Shown one piece after another: positions 1 to 11,734 of a stretch of DNA of 64,000 nucleotides. The stretch is from NCBI RefSeq assembly GCF_932526225.1, contig NC_064042.1, positions 10,120,540 to 10,184,539 of the forward strand, written 5' to 3'. The notes under the pieces were generated by a model. The model was not told where the DNA came from. It saw only the letters and a list, made by a program, of their open reading frames with translations, and made no database searches. Positions within the stretch are counted from its first letter, which is position 1. The number at the start of each line of letters is the position of its first letter. The stretch comes from Nematostella vectensis (lineage: Eukaryota; Cnidaria; Anthozoa; Actiniaria; Edwardsiidae). A program made the translations under genes and the position numbers.

Positions 1-834
1 AGTGTAGAACAAGGGCGCGTAATCCAGGAAAGCAGTTTATTTGCAGCTCTTCCTCTAAAAAAAAATGTCAAACTATCAGTAAAATCTAAGTGCATCGCAA
101 ACAAGCAAACATCATGGCCTTATCCCTCCTTGGATCAGCACCAGCTAGCGGAATCTATACTACTAAAAGAACGCATCCATTTTTCATGCAAAGATAACTG
201 ACGCAAATGTATTGGGCAAATATTGAAATGGAAAGAGCTCCGTTAATTTGCTTATCATTTATTCATAAATTTCATTGGTGAGCAAATTGAGTCTGACTTA
301 CTTATCAGCCAGTGAAGTTCGTTCAAGCTTGAAAAGATGATAGACTAAGAAGGACTAGGTTTACACGTATTTCAATTAAAATTGCACCCGCGAATCAATG
401 TATCGTAACCCCAGTGGCTCATGGGTAACGTATAAATGGCTGAATCCTGGTCTCTGAATGCCGTGTGAACATTAAGATTGGTAAAGCTTCATACACCTGT
501 GTTTTTTATTTTTATTTACGCTAATTTTATTTATTTGATACTCACGAAGCATTGCAGGTTACGACACAGATTCTCCGAGCGCAACCTTTGAAATAGGTGT
601 ATGTGTTATGCTCACCCCTTCAATGAATGAATCATGTGTACCCCCCCCCCCCCCCCCTCACACACGCACACGTATAAATTGAAATGAGAGCTTTGTAAGT
701 CGAGAATTTCTACGTAAACTTGCAGGAATTCGTGTTTACTGCGATTTTGCTGGCAGCCATCTTGGAAATAGAGCCTAGTCCCTAACGTTTTAGAATATCC
801 CAGGTCTCCCGCGCGCTCGCCCCAGGCTCTTTTT
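1..834. other. non-coding, no gene seen
   Basis: No coding exon with convincing splice sites or protein similarity is visible on either strand. A poly-C run followed by a CA-rich stretch lies near 640-672. Confidence 0.5.
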
Positions 835-1229
835 AGGCCTGGCTAAACATTCAAACATGTTTGTCAAACATCGAAATCTCATGCGAGCATCTTTTTGTGG
901 AGGTGGCTAAACACAAAAACATTTTCATAAGCGCGCGCACTTTTTCCGTCTCTTATGATTACGCGAGAAATCAAAGTGGCGCCAACGGAATTTCGAGCTG
1001 TTATTGGATAAAAGAACGAAGCGCGTGCAATATTTTTTGTGATGAGTGGCTAGACGATAAAACATGTGCATTCAATGCAACTGTTTCATGAAAATGTTTT
1101 GATCTCGTTCAAACATATGTACGTGTTGTGGAAGCCCATTGAGTGTCATGTTTTGTGGGTGGCTAAACTTACAAACATTTGTGTCAAACGCAATGTTTGA
1201 CAAACATGTTTGAATGTTTAGCCAGGCCT
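835..1229. mobile_element. MITE-like element with 37-bp perfect terminal inverted repeats
   Basis: The ends at 835-871 and 1193-1229 are exact reverse complements over 37 bp, beginning AGGCCTGGCTAAACATTC. Inside, GTGGCTAAAC-like motifs recur near 902, 1046 and 1158, so the element has sub-terminal repeats. It has no coding capacity. No clear target-site duplication was found. A non-autonomous DNA transposon is the likeliest identity. Confidence 0.75.
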
Positions 1230-1290
1230 TTAAGCCATTAAGAAAAACGACAAACTTTGATTTATATGTGTACACCATACATAGAGATGT

Positions 1291-1367
1291 ACCCTGGTTC
1301 CAAGGCCTCGAGCGTCTCTCTAGTTAGTGGCCAGAGATAGAGACGTTCGAGGCTCTGGAACCTGGGT
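1291..1367. repeat. short foldback (hairpin) repeat
   Basis: An imperfect inverted repeat begins ACCCTGGTTCCAAGGCCTCG and returns as its reverse complement ending CCTGGGT. It is related to the hairpins in the 11.2-11.6 kb duplication and to a half-copy near 17660, so it belongs to a dispersed hairpin family. Confidence 0.6.
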
Positions 1368-3320
1368 GATAGAGATGCTGCTAAATAGAAGCAATCAGCA
1401 CATATTTGTCTTGTGGCGAGTCAAGCAAGGCAGTCCCAACAATGGAGGCAGATATTTTGGCGCTATTTGCAAAAGGATATGCGCAAAGTTCCAGTATTGT
1501 GCTGACAGGGCGTCACTAGCTCAAATAAAGGGAAGGCTTAGAGGCTCACGTGACTTCTATGATATGATTGGTGATATGATTATTCTATAATAATATGATT
1601 CTTCTAAGATTCTCCGTCCGCCGCCGGTTTGTCAGCCTAGAAAATACCAAGTATTAGGCAAGCAGTCAATTCCATCGGCTAATTTAGAAAGGCTTTGCGC
1701 AGTGTTTACTATTGGTGTTTGTTTAGTTTGTTTTTAGATTATTATTACTTCCAAGCTTCAACGTATAATTTGTTTTCCAGATTCGACGTATAATTTGTTT
1801 TCCAATGAAAAATACATGTAATAACAAAGATTGACAATTGCTGTTTAAAAGAGTTCTCTTTAATATACATTTAGAGCCTGGGCCTTCTATGGTAATGTTT
1901 GGTGATCGATTCAGAAGTGCCACCCCCCTTCCTTCCGCCCCCACAACTCAGCCCGTTTCCAAGGCAACCCTACTCACACACACACACAAAAATAACTTAG
2001 CAAATGTCAAATTAATTTTTGCGCCATGACACTCGTTGTGATCGTATTTTCTTGCCGTGGGTTTACCATTTTACAAAAGAGGACTCAAGTCTGAGTATGA
2101 AGCAATTGATAATCTTTCCACCCTCCGGCCGAACACAACACACCTGTGATACTGAAGTTAGAGACTTCATCTCGCTATCTCGCTTTTTGGCGTGGTTTTA
2201 TATCGGCCAATTCCGCTTTCCTGAAGCAATGCACACACCTTTTAGTTAGGCAGTTCCAGTATTTTGTAGATAAAAAATGAGAATTTATTTCCGATATTGT
2301 AGCTGATTTGTAGGTGATTTTGAAATAAATAATCAGACGAATTTAGCTTTTTTTGAGCTTGAAAATAATAATGGGAATGTGTGGGAGTAAGCTCTTTTTT
2401 TAAGCCAAAACTAGTGATAAGAATGTGGGCGTTGATTGCATGAATTGGTGTCTTAGAGTAAAACGACTTGTATATGTCAAATATTACTAAATCGGGTTAG
2501 GCTTAGTCAAATTGAATTACGATATTGTAATTTTGACTCAGGTAATGACTCTTAAAATGAACGCACTCATAGAAGCGGATTTGTTTCTTTTAGAAAAGAA
2601 ATGACAGAATACACCTATTATATTTTCGATTTAAATTACTGTGAAATTTGTGAAATCATCGTATATATGAAGCGAGGTCTTCGGCTAAATGTTCTAAATA
2701 TAAATATAACTATAAATATTCCAAATATTGTGAAATATACGAATTTCCATAACACTAAAAGCAGGCTTCATATAGTCGGTACATTTGGTAGAGATAGGCG
2801 CCAAGATTGTGACGTTTTGTACCGATGGTAACGATGATAGAGCCCGGGCTCTAAGTGACGAAACGTGGTTGGAGCACTGGTATATGTCTCTTTTTTAATC
2901 TTTTGTGTCCAGCTTTGCAAACGTTTTGGTCGCTACAGTGTGGTAGGGAGGCTTATAAGTATGGACATAAATAACTTCCGCACACATTTTGGTATTATAT
3001 GGGAGTCACGACGGTTTTACGGTAGAGGCTAGGGATGATGGATACAAACATGTTAGGGAGTGTTCATTAATTACACCGAGGCCGGTGGGGAGTGAAGATT
3101 TTTACTCAAGACACCTTAAAAAATTCAGAGCCCCCCTTTCATTGTAAACCAAGCGGACATTCAAGACCTCGGTCTGATATTTCTCCGTACAGACCTCGCG
3201 CTCGGTTGATAAGTAGTTAATGGTGGCCTGTTTCTATTGCTAGCTTGTGTGCCGAGGACACGCAATCTGGTCCTAGATTGTCGACTCTGTCGTTACTTCT
3301 GTTAAATACGTTTCTGATTT
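1368..3320. other. non-coding, no gene seen
   Basis: Only short open frames without splice context or recognisable domains. A 14-bp palindrome, AGAGCCCGGGCTCT, occurs near 2839. Confidence 0.45.
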
Positions 3321-3515
3321 TAAAGCCGCATTGTCACCAGTTTACTTCCGGTCGATTAAGTAACAATCTCCGATGATTTTTAACGGAAAACGCGAAAAAT
3401 ATTTCAAAATATTGAAAGCAGTGTGTTTATTGGAAGTTTCTTTGAGGATGTGATTGATAATTTAGAGCGGATGGCCTGTTTAATATCTCGGATTTTAATA
3501 GATTCTTTTGTCTTG
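3321..3515 (-). mobile_element. diverged partial copy of the MITE at 25.4-25.7 kb
   Basis: The segment starting TAAAGCCGCATTGTCACC and running through a GCGGATGGC motif matches, in reverse complement, the interior and inner end of the long-TIR element at 25363-25731. Substitutions are scattered throughout, so it is an older copy. The outer terminal repeats are not clear here. Confidence 0.6.
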
Positions 3516-4293
3516 CATTAAGAACATAGCGTTCCGCTTTTAGTTTCTTTTTTTAAGTACGTTCTTCATATATTTTCCTAGGGTGTAAATTTGTTGGCCA
3601 TCAGTAGTGGCTTTAGATCACACAAAGCAAAGAAGGAATTAATAAACCTTAAAGGGACATTAGCTGTTGAAGTTAACTAATCTTCGCCGTTTCTCCTTAC
3701 TCGCAGCCTGCTTTGCATTCAACGCCAAACTTTTGCCACCAGGGAAGAAATTTGTACTATCAGTGGGGCTTTTCCCAGTTCCTCCATACTTGGAGTTGAG
3801 TGGATTCCTAGTTTACGTTAAAAAAATTCAGTTTTAGTTTCTCCAATTTATTGAATAAAAATAAGTGTCAAAATTTTCACTCGAGGAAACCCTTCCTAGA
3901 AGGCATGTACCCCAAATTTCACAACCATACAGTATATTGGTAAAACGAGTGACGAAAACAATTTCAACCGTTCTTGTACATGCACATTTTCCATCCATAT
4001 GAGAAACAGTTTAAAATACAGTGATGCACGTGTGGTTTTGTTGTACAGACTTTTCAAAATTCCCCGAATTATGAAAACTACTCATGACCCTCACTACACT
4101 ATTAACTACACTATTTCAAATTTCGTGGCTACAAGCCATGATAAAGCCCCCTTTGGAGTGGCGATACCCTCAAAGCAAGGTAAGGAAGGGGGCATTCTCC
4201 CAAACACGGAGGAATTATAAGGTACGGTAATACGAGCAGCAAAATAGTACAACTTTTGTAAAAAAGTTCAAAGGCGATGTGGCGCGCGTTTTA

Positions 4294-4582
4294 CTAACGA
4301 CGAACCAACTTTTGTCGCAGCAAAGGATAGACTGGTTCTTGCTGTTGATCCGCCATCTGTTTTTTTTTCCATGACGACTCGTTCAACCACCGATCGCAAA
4401 AGCTAATGCAAGTGCTTGCGTATGCTTGACGTCTTTTTGCTGCAAGACAAGTTGGGTTGTTGTAGCAATACGGGCTACATCCCCGAGTTTTGTTGCAAAA
4501 GGTAGAACCATCTTTACTTTCTGCTGCAAACTTTTTCAACTTGCAACAAAAAAATTGCGGCGGCGACCAAAGTTGGTTCGCC
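4294..4582. mobile_element. possible inverted-repeat element
   Basis: CGAACCAACTTTTGTCGC near 4300 returns in reverse complement as GCGACCAAAGTTGGTTCG near 4561-4580. The similarity is only about 20 bp and imperfect, so element status is tentative. No coding capacity. Confidence 0.35.
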
Positions 4583-4879
4583 GGTACGGTAATACGCGCA
4601 ACGTCACGCGCTCGACCCAGGCTCTTTTAGACCATTTAAAAAACGACAGCCATTGATTGATATGTATAATGCCTAATAAGGAAATGACCGAGCGAACTAG
4701 AAAAACGACAGTTTTTAAAACAAGATTGACTGATATGCAACAGCGTTTCCTTCAAGTTACTTTGCCTAATCTGAGCTACTATCCCGTGGTGCGCGAACTG
4801 TTCCCGTGCTAGCCGAAACCGCCCGACTGAGAAAAATATTCATAATGCTTGATTCGAAAGAACGTTTTGAAGTTTTACG

Positions 4880-5040
4880 GCTTATGGCAACCTTACCTTA
4901 TACGGTTTATGGTAACGTCACGTTATGCGGCTTTTGTGACGTCACTTTATGTGGCTTATGGTGACGTCACGTTATACGGTTTATGGTAACGTCACGTTAT
5001 ACGGTTAATGGCAACGTCACGTTATACGGCTTATGGAAAC
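4880..5040. repeat. minisatellite of about 25 bp containing TGACGTCA sites
   Basis: About six imperfect tandem units with core GGTTTATGGTAACGTCACG. Two units carry the palindrome GTGACGTCAC, which is also a CREB/ATF-type site. Whether that matters is unknown. Confidence 0.7.
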
Positions 5041-8000
5041 GTGTTTCGATGCTCCGATGTCGAGCAGCTGTTTAGCTGTTGTGGTGCCCCTAGCATTTGT
5101 CGCGTTTAAAAATCGTAATATTATTATTCATGTTTATAGGCCAAGCTAATAAAATAAAATAAATAAATGTTTTCGTACTGAGCACTCAATATTCTATACT
5201 AGTTTCAATGAATAACTCGTGTTTATAATCTATAGTAAACCAAAGATAAGCTTCTCAAAACCTTATTTCTACTATAGCGAACAATAATAGTCTAGTTAAC
5301 AGCCTGGCCTCGTCTTCATCCTCGACAGGCTGTGGCAACGCCCGAAAGGTGATATGCGGTAGATCGCAGCTGACTGTTTTAAATAATTTCAAACAATTGT
5401 TTTGTTAGCCTTAAGTAATGGAAAATAGCTTGAAAGTGTCTATATAAATATATTTACTATGCAATATTTCTAGAAAATATATTTTGAAAACAAAGGAAAA
5501 TGGCACGCATAATGATGCTCTAATTCGGCTAAAAGACATTTCACGCACACGTCCGTTCTAGCACAAGCGTTTTACCCAATTAGTCGAAACCCGCGTCGAA
5601 TCAAGCAACGCTGAACGTTCACATTTGTTCCAGGACCTGCTAAACTTTGAGAAAACGCGCCACTATAAGTAAGAAAAACTTGGTATTCGTATTTATCTGT
5701 GGCTTTTTATTTTCAGCTATGTAAGAGCTGGGTAACCTATTTCGATATTTATCGTTAGACAAACGGCATAACTGCACGAAAAATAATACACATAATTCAC
5801 CTTATTTTGATTATGCTACGAAAAAAGCTCGTCTTCTTGTGGTAAACTGAGAATTGTCGGGCGATATTGGACCTGTATTACCCAAGGCTAAGTAGTGCTG
5901 GCATGTTCTCAAGGTGGAATTGTTTCTGTTAGTTATATTCATCCAAGTCCATTCAAAATGTTCATACCCGTCAATGTGAATGAAAGATCTTTCTCCTTTC
6001 TGCATATACATTATGTTATAATGCACCAAAAACTGGTATTCGACTCTACCAGTTTTTGTTGCATTGCATTTATTCGTCTGGTTTTCGATCACGATTATTT
6101 GGGCCTTTTGTATTGATAGATATATCTTCTTTTAACCTTCTTTGAAAGCCTTATATTTTGTTGTGTGTATCCTTTTTTTCCTGTTTGGGTTTCCATTTTC
6201 TGCCTTTATTTATTTCACTATTCCTTGCACTATTCCCTGTTATTTCCTTCCCTACTTTTTATTATCAAAAACACCATTTCTTTTCTTCATTCTCCACGTC
6301 TTTTCAGCATTTTCTTTGATTTGCCATCTACTTTAAAGGATAATGGATCTAGCTTTCTTTTCGTCCCTTGTTTACATTTAAGCCTTAAAGTTCCCATTTT
6401 TTACCTTTTTATCTCTCCCCTACTTTTTCCCCACAGACGAAAAGTGGGTTTAGCGAAGTTAGATTTTACCAAAGATTAAAACATCGCTAGGCGCTATGGC
6501 TGAATAAACGCCTCCAGCAATAACCATATGAGTTCTCAAGGGTACTAAAATGAGGTTGAGCTCGAATGAAAAACACTTGCAGGCTGATAGCTAATAGAAG
6601 ACCCACTTATGGTCGTGGGCATTAAAAACACAAAACAGGATAAGAAAATCAAATGTTGTTTGTCTTACAATAGAGAAGCGACATCTAGGTGCATCTATTT
6701 TCTCCGTTGTTTTATAAATCTCTTTATGATATAGTCACGTAATGAAGACACTGTAATGCTAAGCCCATGCTTGATTGGGTGGTTTTCAATTACTTACTCA
6801 TTAAATGTGATAAGCTTTTTTACCAATAGTATATTTAAAAGGCCGCGGCTAAAAAGGACAAGTTTATTTTTATCACCTACTCGACTCTCGTACAATTTAG
6901 AATTTATTTACACGTATGCGTTTTCTTACTCAAATTGAAAATATTCAGAGAGCATTTATTGCGCCCAGAATGAGAAATAATTCATTTAGACAAAGTTCCT
7001 GCTACTATTATTCCACATCAAGATTAGGGCTGGCGGTTCCCCAATGGCGTCCATGTGTTTCTAAAACAGTTTTTTAGTCAATTTGAATTAAGCATCCTAT
7101 ATAAATCTTATCCTTGGTGCAGCCAGCCCAGCAGAGGTAGCAAGGAAATCAGAAATTGCCTTCGCGTGGGCCTTATAGGGACAGTTTTGATGAGAGAAAT
7201 ATTGTTCTAAGATTTTTCATATGACAGTCCTTTATCAAATCTTAGAAACAATATATTCTTCATAAAATGCGGCTGTTGTCCTTCGCAAGGCATTCTATCC
7301 AAGAGAAAGAACGTCCAAGAACAACAAAAACTCCAACGTGACATTATTAGAAACTCGGAGATTGCAAGGTAGTCGGTGTGTTTGAAGTTTATAGCCTGGG
7401 TAATTTGGTTATCACATCTGACGTTCACCGGATCTTAATTGCTTCCTTTCATTTGGTATAAATCGGGTGGAGTCTATATGCTCGCTTCTAATGATAACAT
7501 TCTGTTCTTTTATTTTATAGGATTTAGTCTAACGTTAGACCCAGACGAGGCAAGACGAAGCTGTCACTCGAGTTGGCCGTGAGGCGACAAGAAACTCTGA
7601 ACGTGGGAGAGAAGAGTTGCTACAATTCTCATAGCAATTGGGCACACAGAAAGACTTCACAGTGGAATTTCATGTGTTTGACAGCATCGTAAAAAAATTT
7701 CGCTCAGGTGCTGCGCGACGTCTATGCCGTTGTAACAATTATAAAAAAAACACAGACGCTTCACTCGCTGCAAGAGGTGCAAGATAAGTTCTGAGAGAAA
7801 GACGTGAAGTTTGTTCACTCATCACTACCGGGGATAAGAAAATTGCTTTGGCAACTTGTGAAACCTTTGTGGAAAAAAACGTGCTCTAGGAAAGTGGCCA
7901 GTTTCGTGTATGCACGTTTTCTCTACCCTAGCAATTTCTTCCCCCACAAACCGCCGGAGGGAAATCAGCGAGAAGTGGTTTATTTTGCTGGTGACGCCTT

Positions 8001-8130
8001 TATTTAAGAATCGTGTGTATTTGCAAGAAATATTGATAAATTCGAAGAGCAACACGAGATGGAAAGATAACGGTTGTATCATTTTACGTCATAAAGTTTC
8101 GCGTAAACCTTCGTGACGTTTTATCGGAAA
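5041..8130. other. non-coding tract upstream of the GPCR
   Basis: Compositionally ordinary AT-rich sequence with a T-rich segment around 6130-6430. Open frames here are short and show no domain or splice support. The last few hundred bases presumably hold the GPCR promoter. Confidence 0.45.
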
Positions 8131-8140
8131 AGTGTATATA
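8131..8140 (+). promoter_or_regulatory. candidate TATA box of the GPCR gene
   Basis: GTGTATATAACAC lies about 90 bp upstream of the GPCR start codon, a plausible spacing for a core promoter with a short 5' leader. There is no transcript evidence. Confidence 0.3.
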
Positions 8141-8224
8141 ACACGCAACGTGAACTAAGTTGATCAAAATTTACAAGAGCTCTTAGGGAAAAAAGAAAAC
8201 TTCAGCATCATCAAAGAAATCAAA

Positions 8225-9199
8225 ATGAATAACTCGACGTCTTCAAGTCTCAAAGACTCTGGTATTGTGTGGTGTATACTTTTTTCAGTCCAGTCCATTT
8301 TTATTGTGGTTTTGAACACGATGACGGTTGCAACATTCCTAATCAATCGACATCTTAGAAAGAGAAGCGTGTACCTCTTGATAAACCTATGTATCGCTGA
8401 TCTGTTCGTCGGGCTAATTTCTATGCCTTTTTGCATCTATGACATCGGCCTAAGATCAGGAATTTTCACTACGGTCATTCCGAAAATGACATTCTATTTC
8501 CTCTACGTTTTCATCGACATTTGTTTCGGACTCTCATCTGTTGTTAACCTGACTTTCATCGCACTAGAGCGCATGCGCGCAACGGTGTGGCCCATACGTC
8601 ATCACAGCTCAAGACCCCAGATGTACTTCTACTTGATCGTCGCTGCATGGCTTATCCCAGCAGCCATCGCGGGATGGCAAGTTGTGAATCTTAAATTTAG
8701 GAACCTTTTACTGCCATATTGGATCCCACACGTTATCATCCTGGGGCTTTTACTTATCATCGCGTTTTCGTACACCGTAGTTTTTGTCAGCTTCAAGAAA
8801 AAGATCTGGAATGGATCGAACTTCACTCGGAGCCTTCGCACAAGCACAAGCAGTCGACGCGACCGAAAACTCGCTGTGACGCTCTTCGTTGTCACGGCAA
8901 CGTCATGTCTCGCCTGGTTACCATTTTTCGTGCTCTATCTTATAATCCTATACACAAAATTCACTGTCTCTTACAACACTATATATGCGTTTAAACTTTT
9001 GCATTACAGCAACTCTTTTGTTAACCCAATAATCTTTGTTATCAAGATGAGGGAGTTCAGAGCTGCTTTCTTCTCGTTGCTAAGGAGATGCTCACGTGAC
9101 CAAGGATATGTACAGCAATCAATGATTCTGTTGGAGTCCATTTTAAAACACCGACGGTCTCTGAAAGAACAAGGCAACCATTGTGGGGAGTCATCGTAG
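8225..9199 (+). CDS. class A (rhodopsin-family) G-protein-coupled receptor
   Basis: Intronless frame of 324 residues with seven predicted membrane helices, at roughly residues 14-40, 50-72, 88-113, 134-154, 163-188, 215-242 and 254-274. Class A landmarks are visible: TM1 asparagine (N31), L-x-x-x-D in TM2 (D59), E-R-M (115-117) in place of D-R-Y, W231 and P233 in TM6, and N-P-I-I-F (267-271) in TM7. N-glycosylation is possible at N3. Extracellular loop 2 is very short, and neither it nor the top of TM3 has the cysteine that usually forms the loop disulfide. That recalls the melanocortin/adenosine-like group, but the ligand cannot be deduced. The chosen ATG is followed at once by the N-terminal segment and TM1. 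Single-exon GPCRs are common in cnidarians. Confidence 0.9.
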   Translation: MNNSTSSSLKDSGIVWCILFSVQSIFIVVLNTMTVATFLINRHLRKRSVYLLINLCIADLFVGLISMPFCIYDIGLRSGIFTTVIPKMTFYFLYVFIDICFGLSSVVNLTFIALERMRATVWPIRHHSSRPQMYFYLIVAAWLIPAAIAGWQVVNLKFRNLLLPYWIPHVIILGLLLIIAFSYTVVFVSFKKKIWNGSNFTRSLRTSTSSRRDRKLAVTLFVVTATSCLAWLPFFVLYLIILYTKFTVSYNTIYAFKLLHYSNSFVNPIIFVIKMREFRAAFFSLLRRCSRDQGYVQQSMILLESILKHRRSLKEQGNHCGESS

Positions 9200-9982
9200 A
9201 AAAACGTATGTAGGGACATAGGAACTCAAACATCTCAGTGCAGATTTTAGCGATAAATCTTTTTCTCGTTTTTTTTTAGATAAATGGTGTTTTGGAAGTT
9301 TTATAGCTTTAAGACAAAAACATCGTGATATTATTTTGTCTGGGAAGGCCAGAAACGAAAAAAACACTAATGGCGCTGAAGGCTAAACTCACACTCATGA
9401 GAAACTAATTTTAGGTGACATCGACAGAGTTCGCTTATAACCGCCTGAAGCCAGGCGTCACAGTGTTTTAAACAGCAGCTGCATAGACTGTGGATGGAAG
9501 ATACTATAGTATTCGAGCCCTATTGGTAAAAGAGATATAACACCTTATATAATTGGAAAAAAAAACACACACACACACAGACTGACCGGCCTTCCTTCCT
9601 TTCTGGTGTCTCAAAAGTAAAAATGTGTCTTGTTGTGATGAGACTACAGGAGATGTGAACATCTGAATGGTCTCCTTTTTTGTGGTGTCGAATGTTTGCC
9701 ACCGTAAAAAGATGCCTTATTGATCCTCTGTTGTTGTTGTTTTTTTTGTTTTGGAAAGCATGAATCTTTGGAAAGAGTTAACAAACTAGTAGATCCATGC
9801 TTACTAGTTGTAGCCATCAGCTCACAGAGAAATAAGTAAACGAAGAAACTATGTTCGAAACTATGTTAGAAATAAAATTCTAGGCTTTTCTATAGTTTCT
9901 TTGGAATACAAAAACGATTGAATTTTAACTAATTCAAAATTGAGCGCAGGGCATGAAAGGTTTTTTTTTTTTTTGGGATCAA
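9200..9982. other. non-coding, 3' flank of the GPCR
   Basis: No further coding exon is seen. A short CA run lies near 9568. AATAAA-like motifs occur, for example near 9870, but none can be tied to the GPCR transcript. Confidence 0.4.
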
Positions 9983-10295
9983 CAGGTCCGTACCCAGGGG
10001 GGTGCAGGGGGTGCGAACACTGCCCCCCACAACGGCCGAAGGTCCACTTTTGATTCTCAATAGACGTGCTATTTGTAGACAAAACTAAAAATCATAAGCC
10101 AGACCACTCTGATATATAGCCAAATTCGACAATCCCGTGGAGATACTGCAAAGGCATAAAAAATCCCTTTTTGTTCTTTCGGAGGTAATTAGATTTTTAT
10201 CAGAGAACTCCCTCCCTCCCCCTTCCCCCTGGAAAAATTAGATCAACTTTTTCGGATTTCGCACCCCCCGAAGAAAAGTCCTGGGTACGGGCCTG
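9983..10295. mobile_element. MITE, copy 1 of a family with CAGGCCCGTACCCAGG termini
   Basis: The left end CAGGTCCGTACCCAGG and right end CCTGGGTACGGGCCTG are near-perfect inverted repeats of 16 bp. Both ends are flanked by the same five bases, ATCAA (9978-9982 and 10296-10300), a likely target-site duplication. The interior is non-coding with G/C runs just inside the ends. A second copy in opposite orientation lies at 51954-52255. Confidence 0.8.
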
Positions 10296-10300
10296 ATCAA

Positions 10301-11220
10301 GTAGGTAATCAACACACATGATATCAAAGATGCACACTAAAAGTCAGACATACTATTTTAGTTTGTCATTGTTACCCTAATATCTTAGGATTTAAGTAAG
10401 ATAGAGATCATAATACTACTCCCTCTGTAACTCCTCGATAATCCCCCTTGCTCCATGCTCTAATTGAAATCCCTCTTTTAGTAATAGACAAACATCGCGG
10501 AAGTAATTGGAGGTGGATTTTCCTGAATAAAACCATTAACACGAGTCAATGTTATTCTGCTACCTTGCCCTCGGCTATAAATCATGCACGTAAGGGTGAC
10601 ATAAAGTCTGATCTACACGCGACGATAGGGACTTGCGCTTAGCGATTACCTGACTGTTTGGGTGACAAACTATTGCGCGCACAGGCTTTTAGCGGCAAAA
10701 TAACTAAAAGCAACTTATTCAGTGATAACAAAAATTGCTAGATTTTTTTTTCAGAAAGGGTTTAGTTTCATTTGAAGATTTTATTTTTTCGTCGTTTTCT
10801 GGTGTGACGGGCATTTCTGTGATAATTTTAGTTTGAATTTGCCACCCAGAAAGGTCACGTGATCTCTTAGCGCAAGTCTCCTATTTGCCGGACATTTTTT
10901 CGTGACCTAAGGCCTTAGGTCACGATTGCAAAGTCGTGAGTACGAAGTCAGGTACTATGGACGTGCGTCGTGTATTGTGTGTACGTGTATTGTGGGTATG
11001 ACGCGGGTGCAAAGTCGTGGGTTTTAAGTACGAAGTCATAATGTGTATTTAAAAATTCAAGGTTCGTGTGTACAATAAATAGTGCGTACACAGAGGGGTG
11101 CGCAGGGTGTGCGACCAAATCCTCTCCCTCCTCGCCTCGGGAAAGTAATTCATTTCTTATTAGAGGATCGTCAAATTCCATGCATTTTCAATATAATACC
11201 TATGACTGCGCATCCCCCCC
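10301..11220. other. non-coding, no gene seen
   Basis: No supported exon. A short palindrome at about 10900-10925 (GTGACCTAAGGCCTTAGGTCAC) is the only notable structure. Confidence 0.4.
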
Positions 11221-11571
11221 AGAAATTCATACATGCCTTCGTAGATCGCGTAAACGTAAAACAAAGTCGTGGGAACAAAGTTGTTACCCTGGGGACCAGA
11301 GCCTCCAGACTTCTCTCGTCCACTGGACGACAAAAGTCTGGAGGCTCTGGTACCCAGGGTAGAAGTTGTGCCATATAATTGGGATGGACTGGACCCCTCA
11401 GAAATTCATACGTGCCTGCGTAGATCGCGTAAACGTAAAACAAAGTCGTGGGAACAAAGTTGTTACCCTGGGGACCAAAGCCTCCAGACTTCTCTCGTCC
11501 ACTGGACGACAAAAGTCTGGAGGCTCTGGTACCCAGGGTAGAAGTTGTGCCATATAATTGGGATGGACTGT
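11221..11571. repeat. tandem duplication of a 179-bp unit, each with a foldback hairpin
   Basis: Two near-identical units start at 11221 and 11400. Each holds a strong hairpin whose arms read ACCCTGGGGACCAGAGCCTC and its complement, separated by a GTCCACTGGACGAC loop region. The hairpin is related to those at 1291 and near 17660. Open frames across it are a by-product of the palindrome. Confidence 0.85.
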
Positions 11572-11734
11572 TAAGCCTGATGTTTTCGAGGGGACTCCTC
11601 GCCATCCAAGATTTTTGCAATTGCATGACTGTAAATAGATGTTAATGTGGCAAACAAATAGAATGAAATGAAGAGAAACTCAAGATAATTTTTAATATTC
11701 TGCGAACTCTTGTCAATAATTTCTAGATAGGCTC

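Noticed and set aside
6142..6479. Phe-rich frames near 6.2 kb as possible membrane proteins
   Set aside because: Pyrimidine-rich DNA gives hydrophobic frames by composition; two frames overlap and neither has splice or start support.
11171..11626. 151-residue minus-strand frame over the 11.2-11.6 kb duplication
   Set aside because: It spans a tandem duplicate of a hairpin and repeats itself; no splice or domain support.
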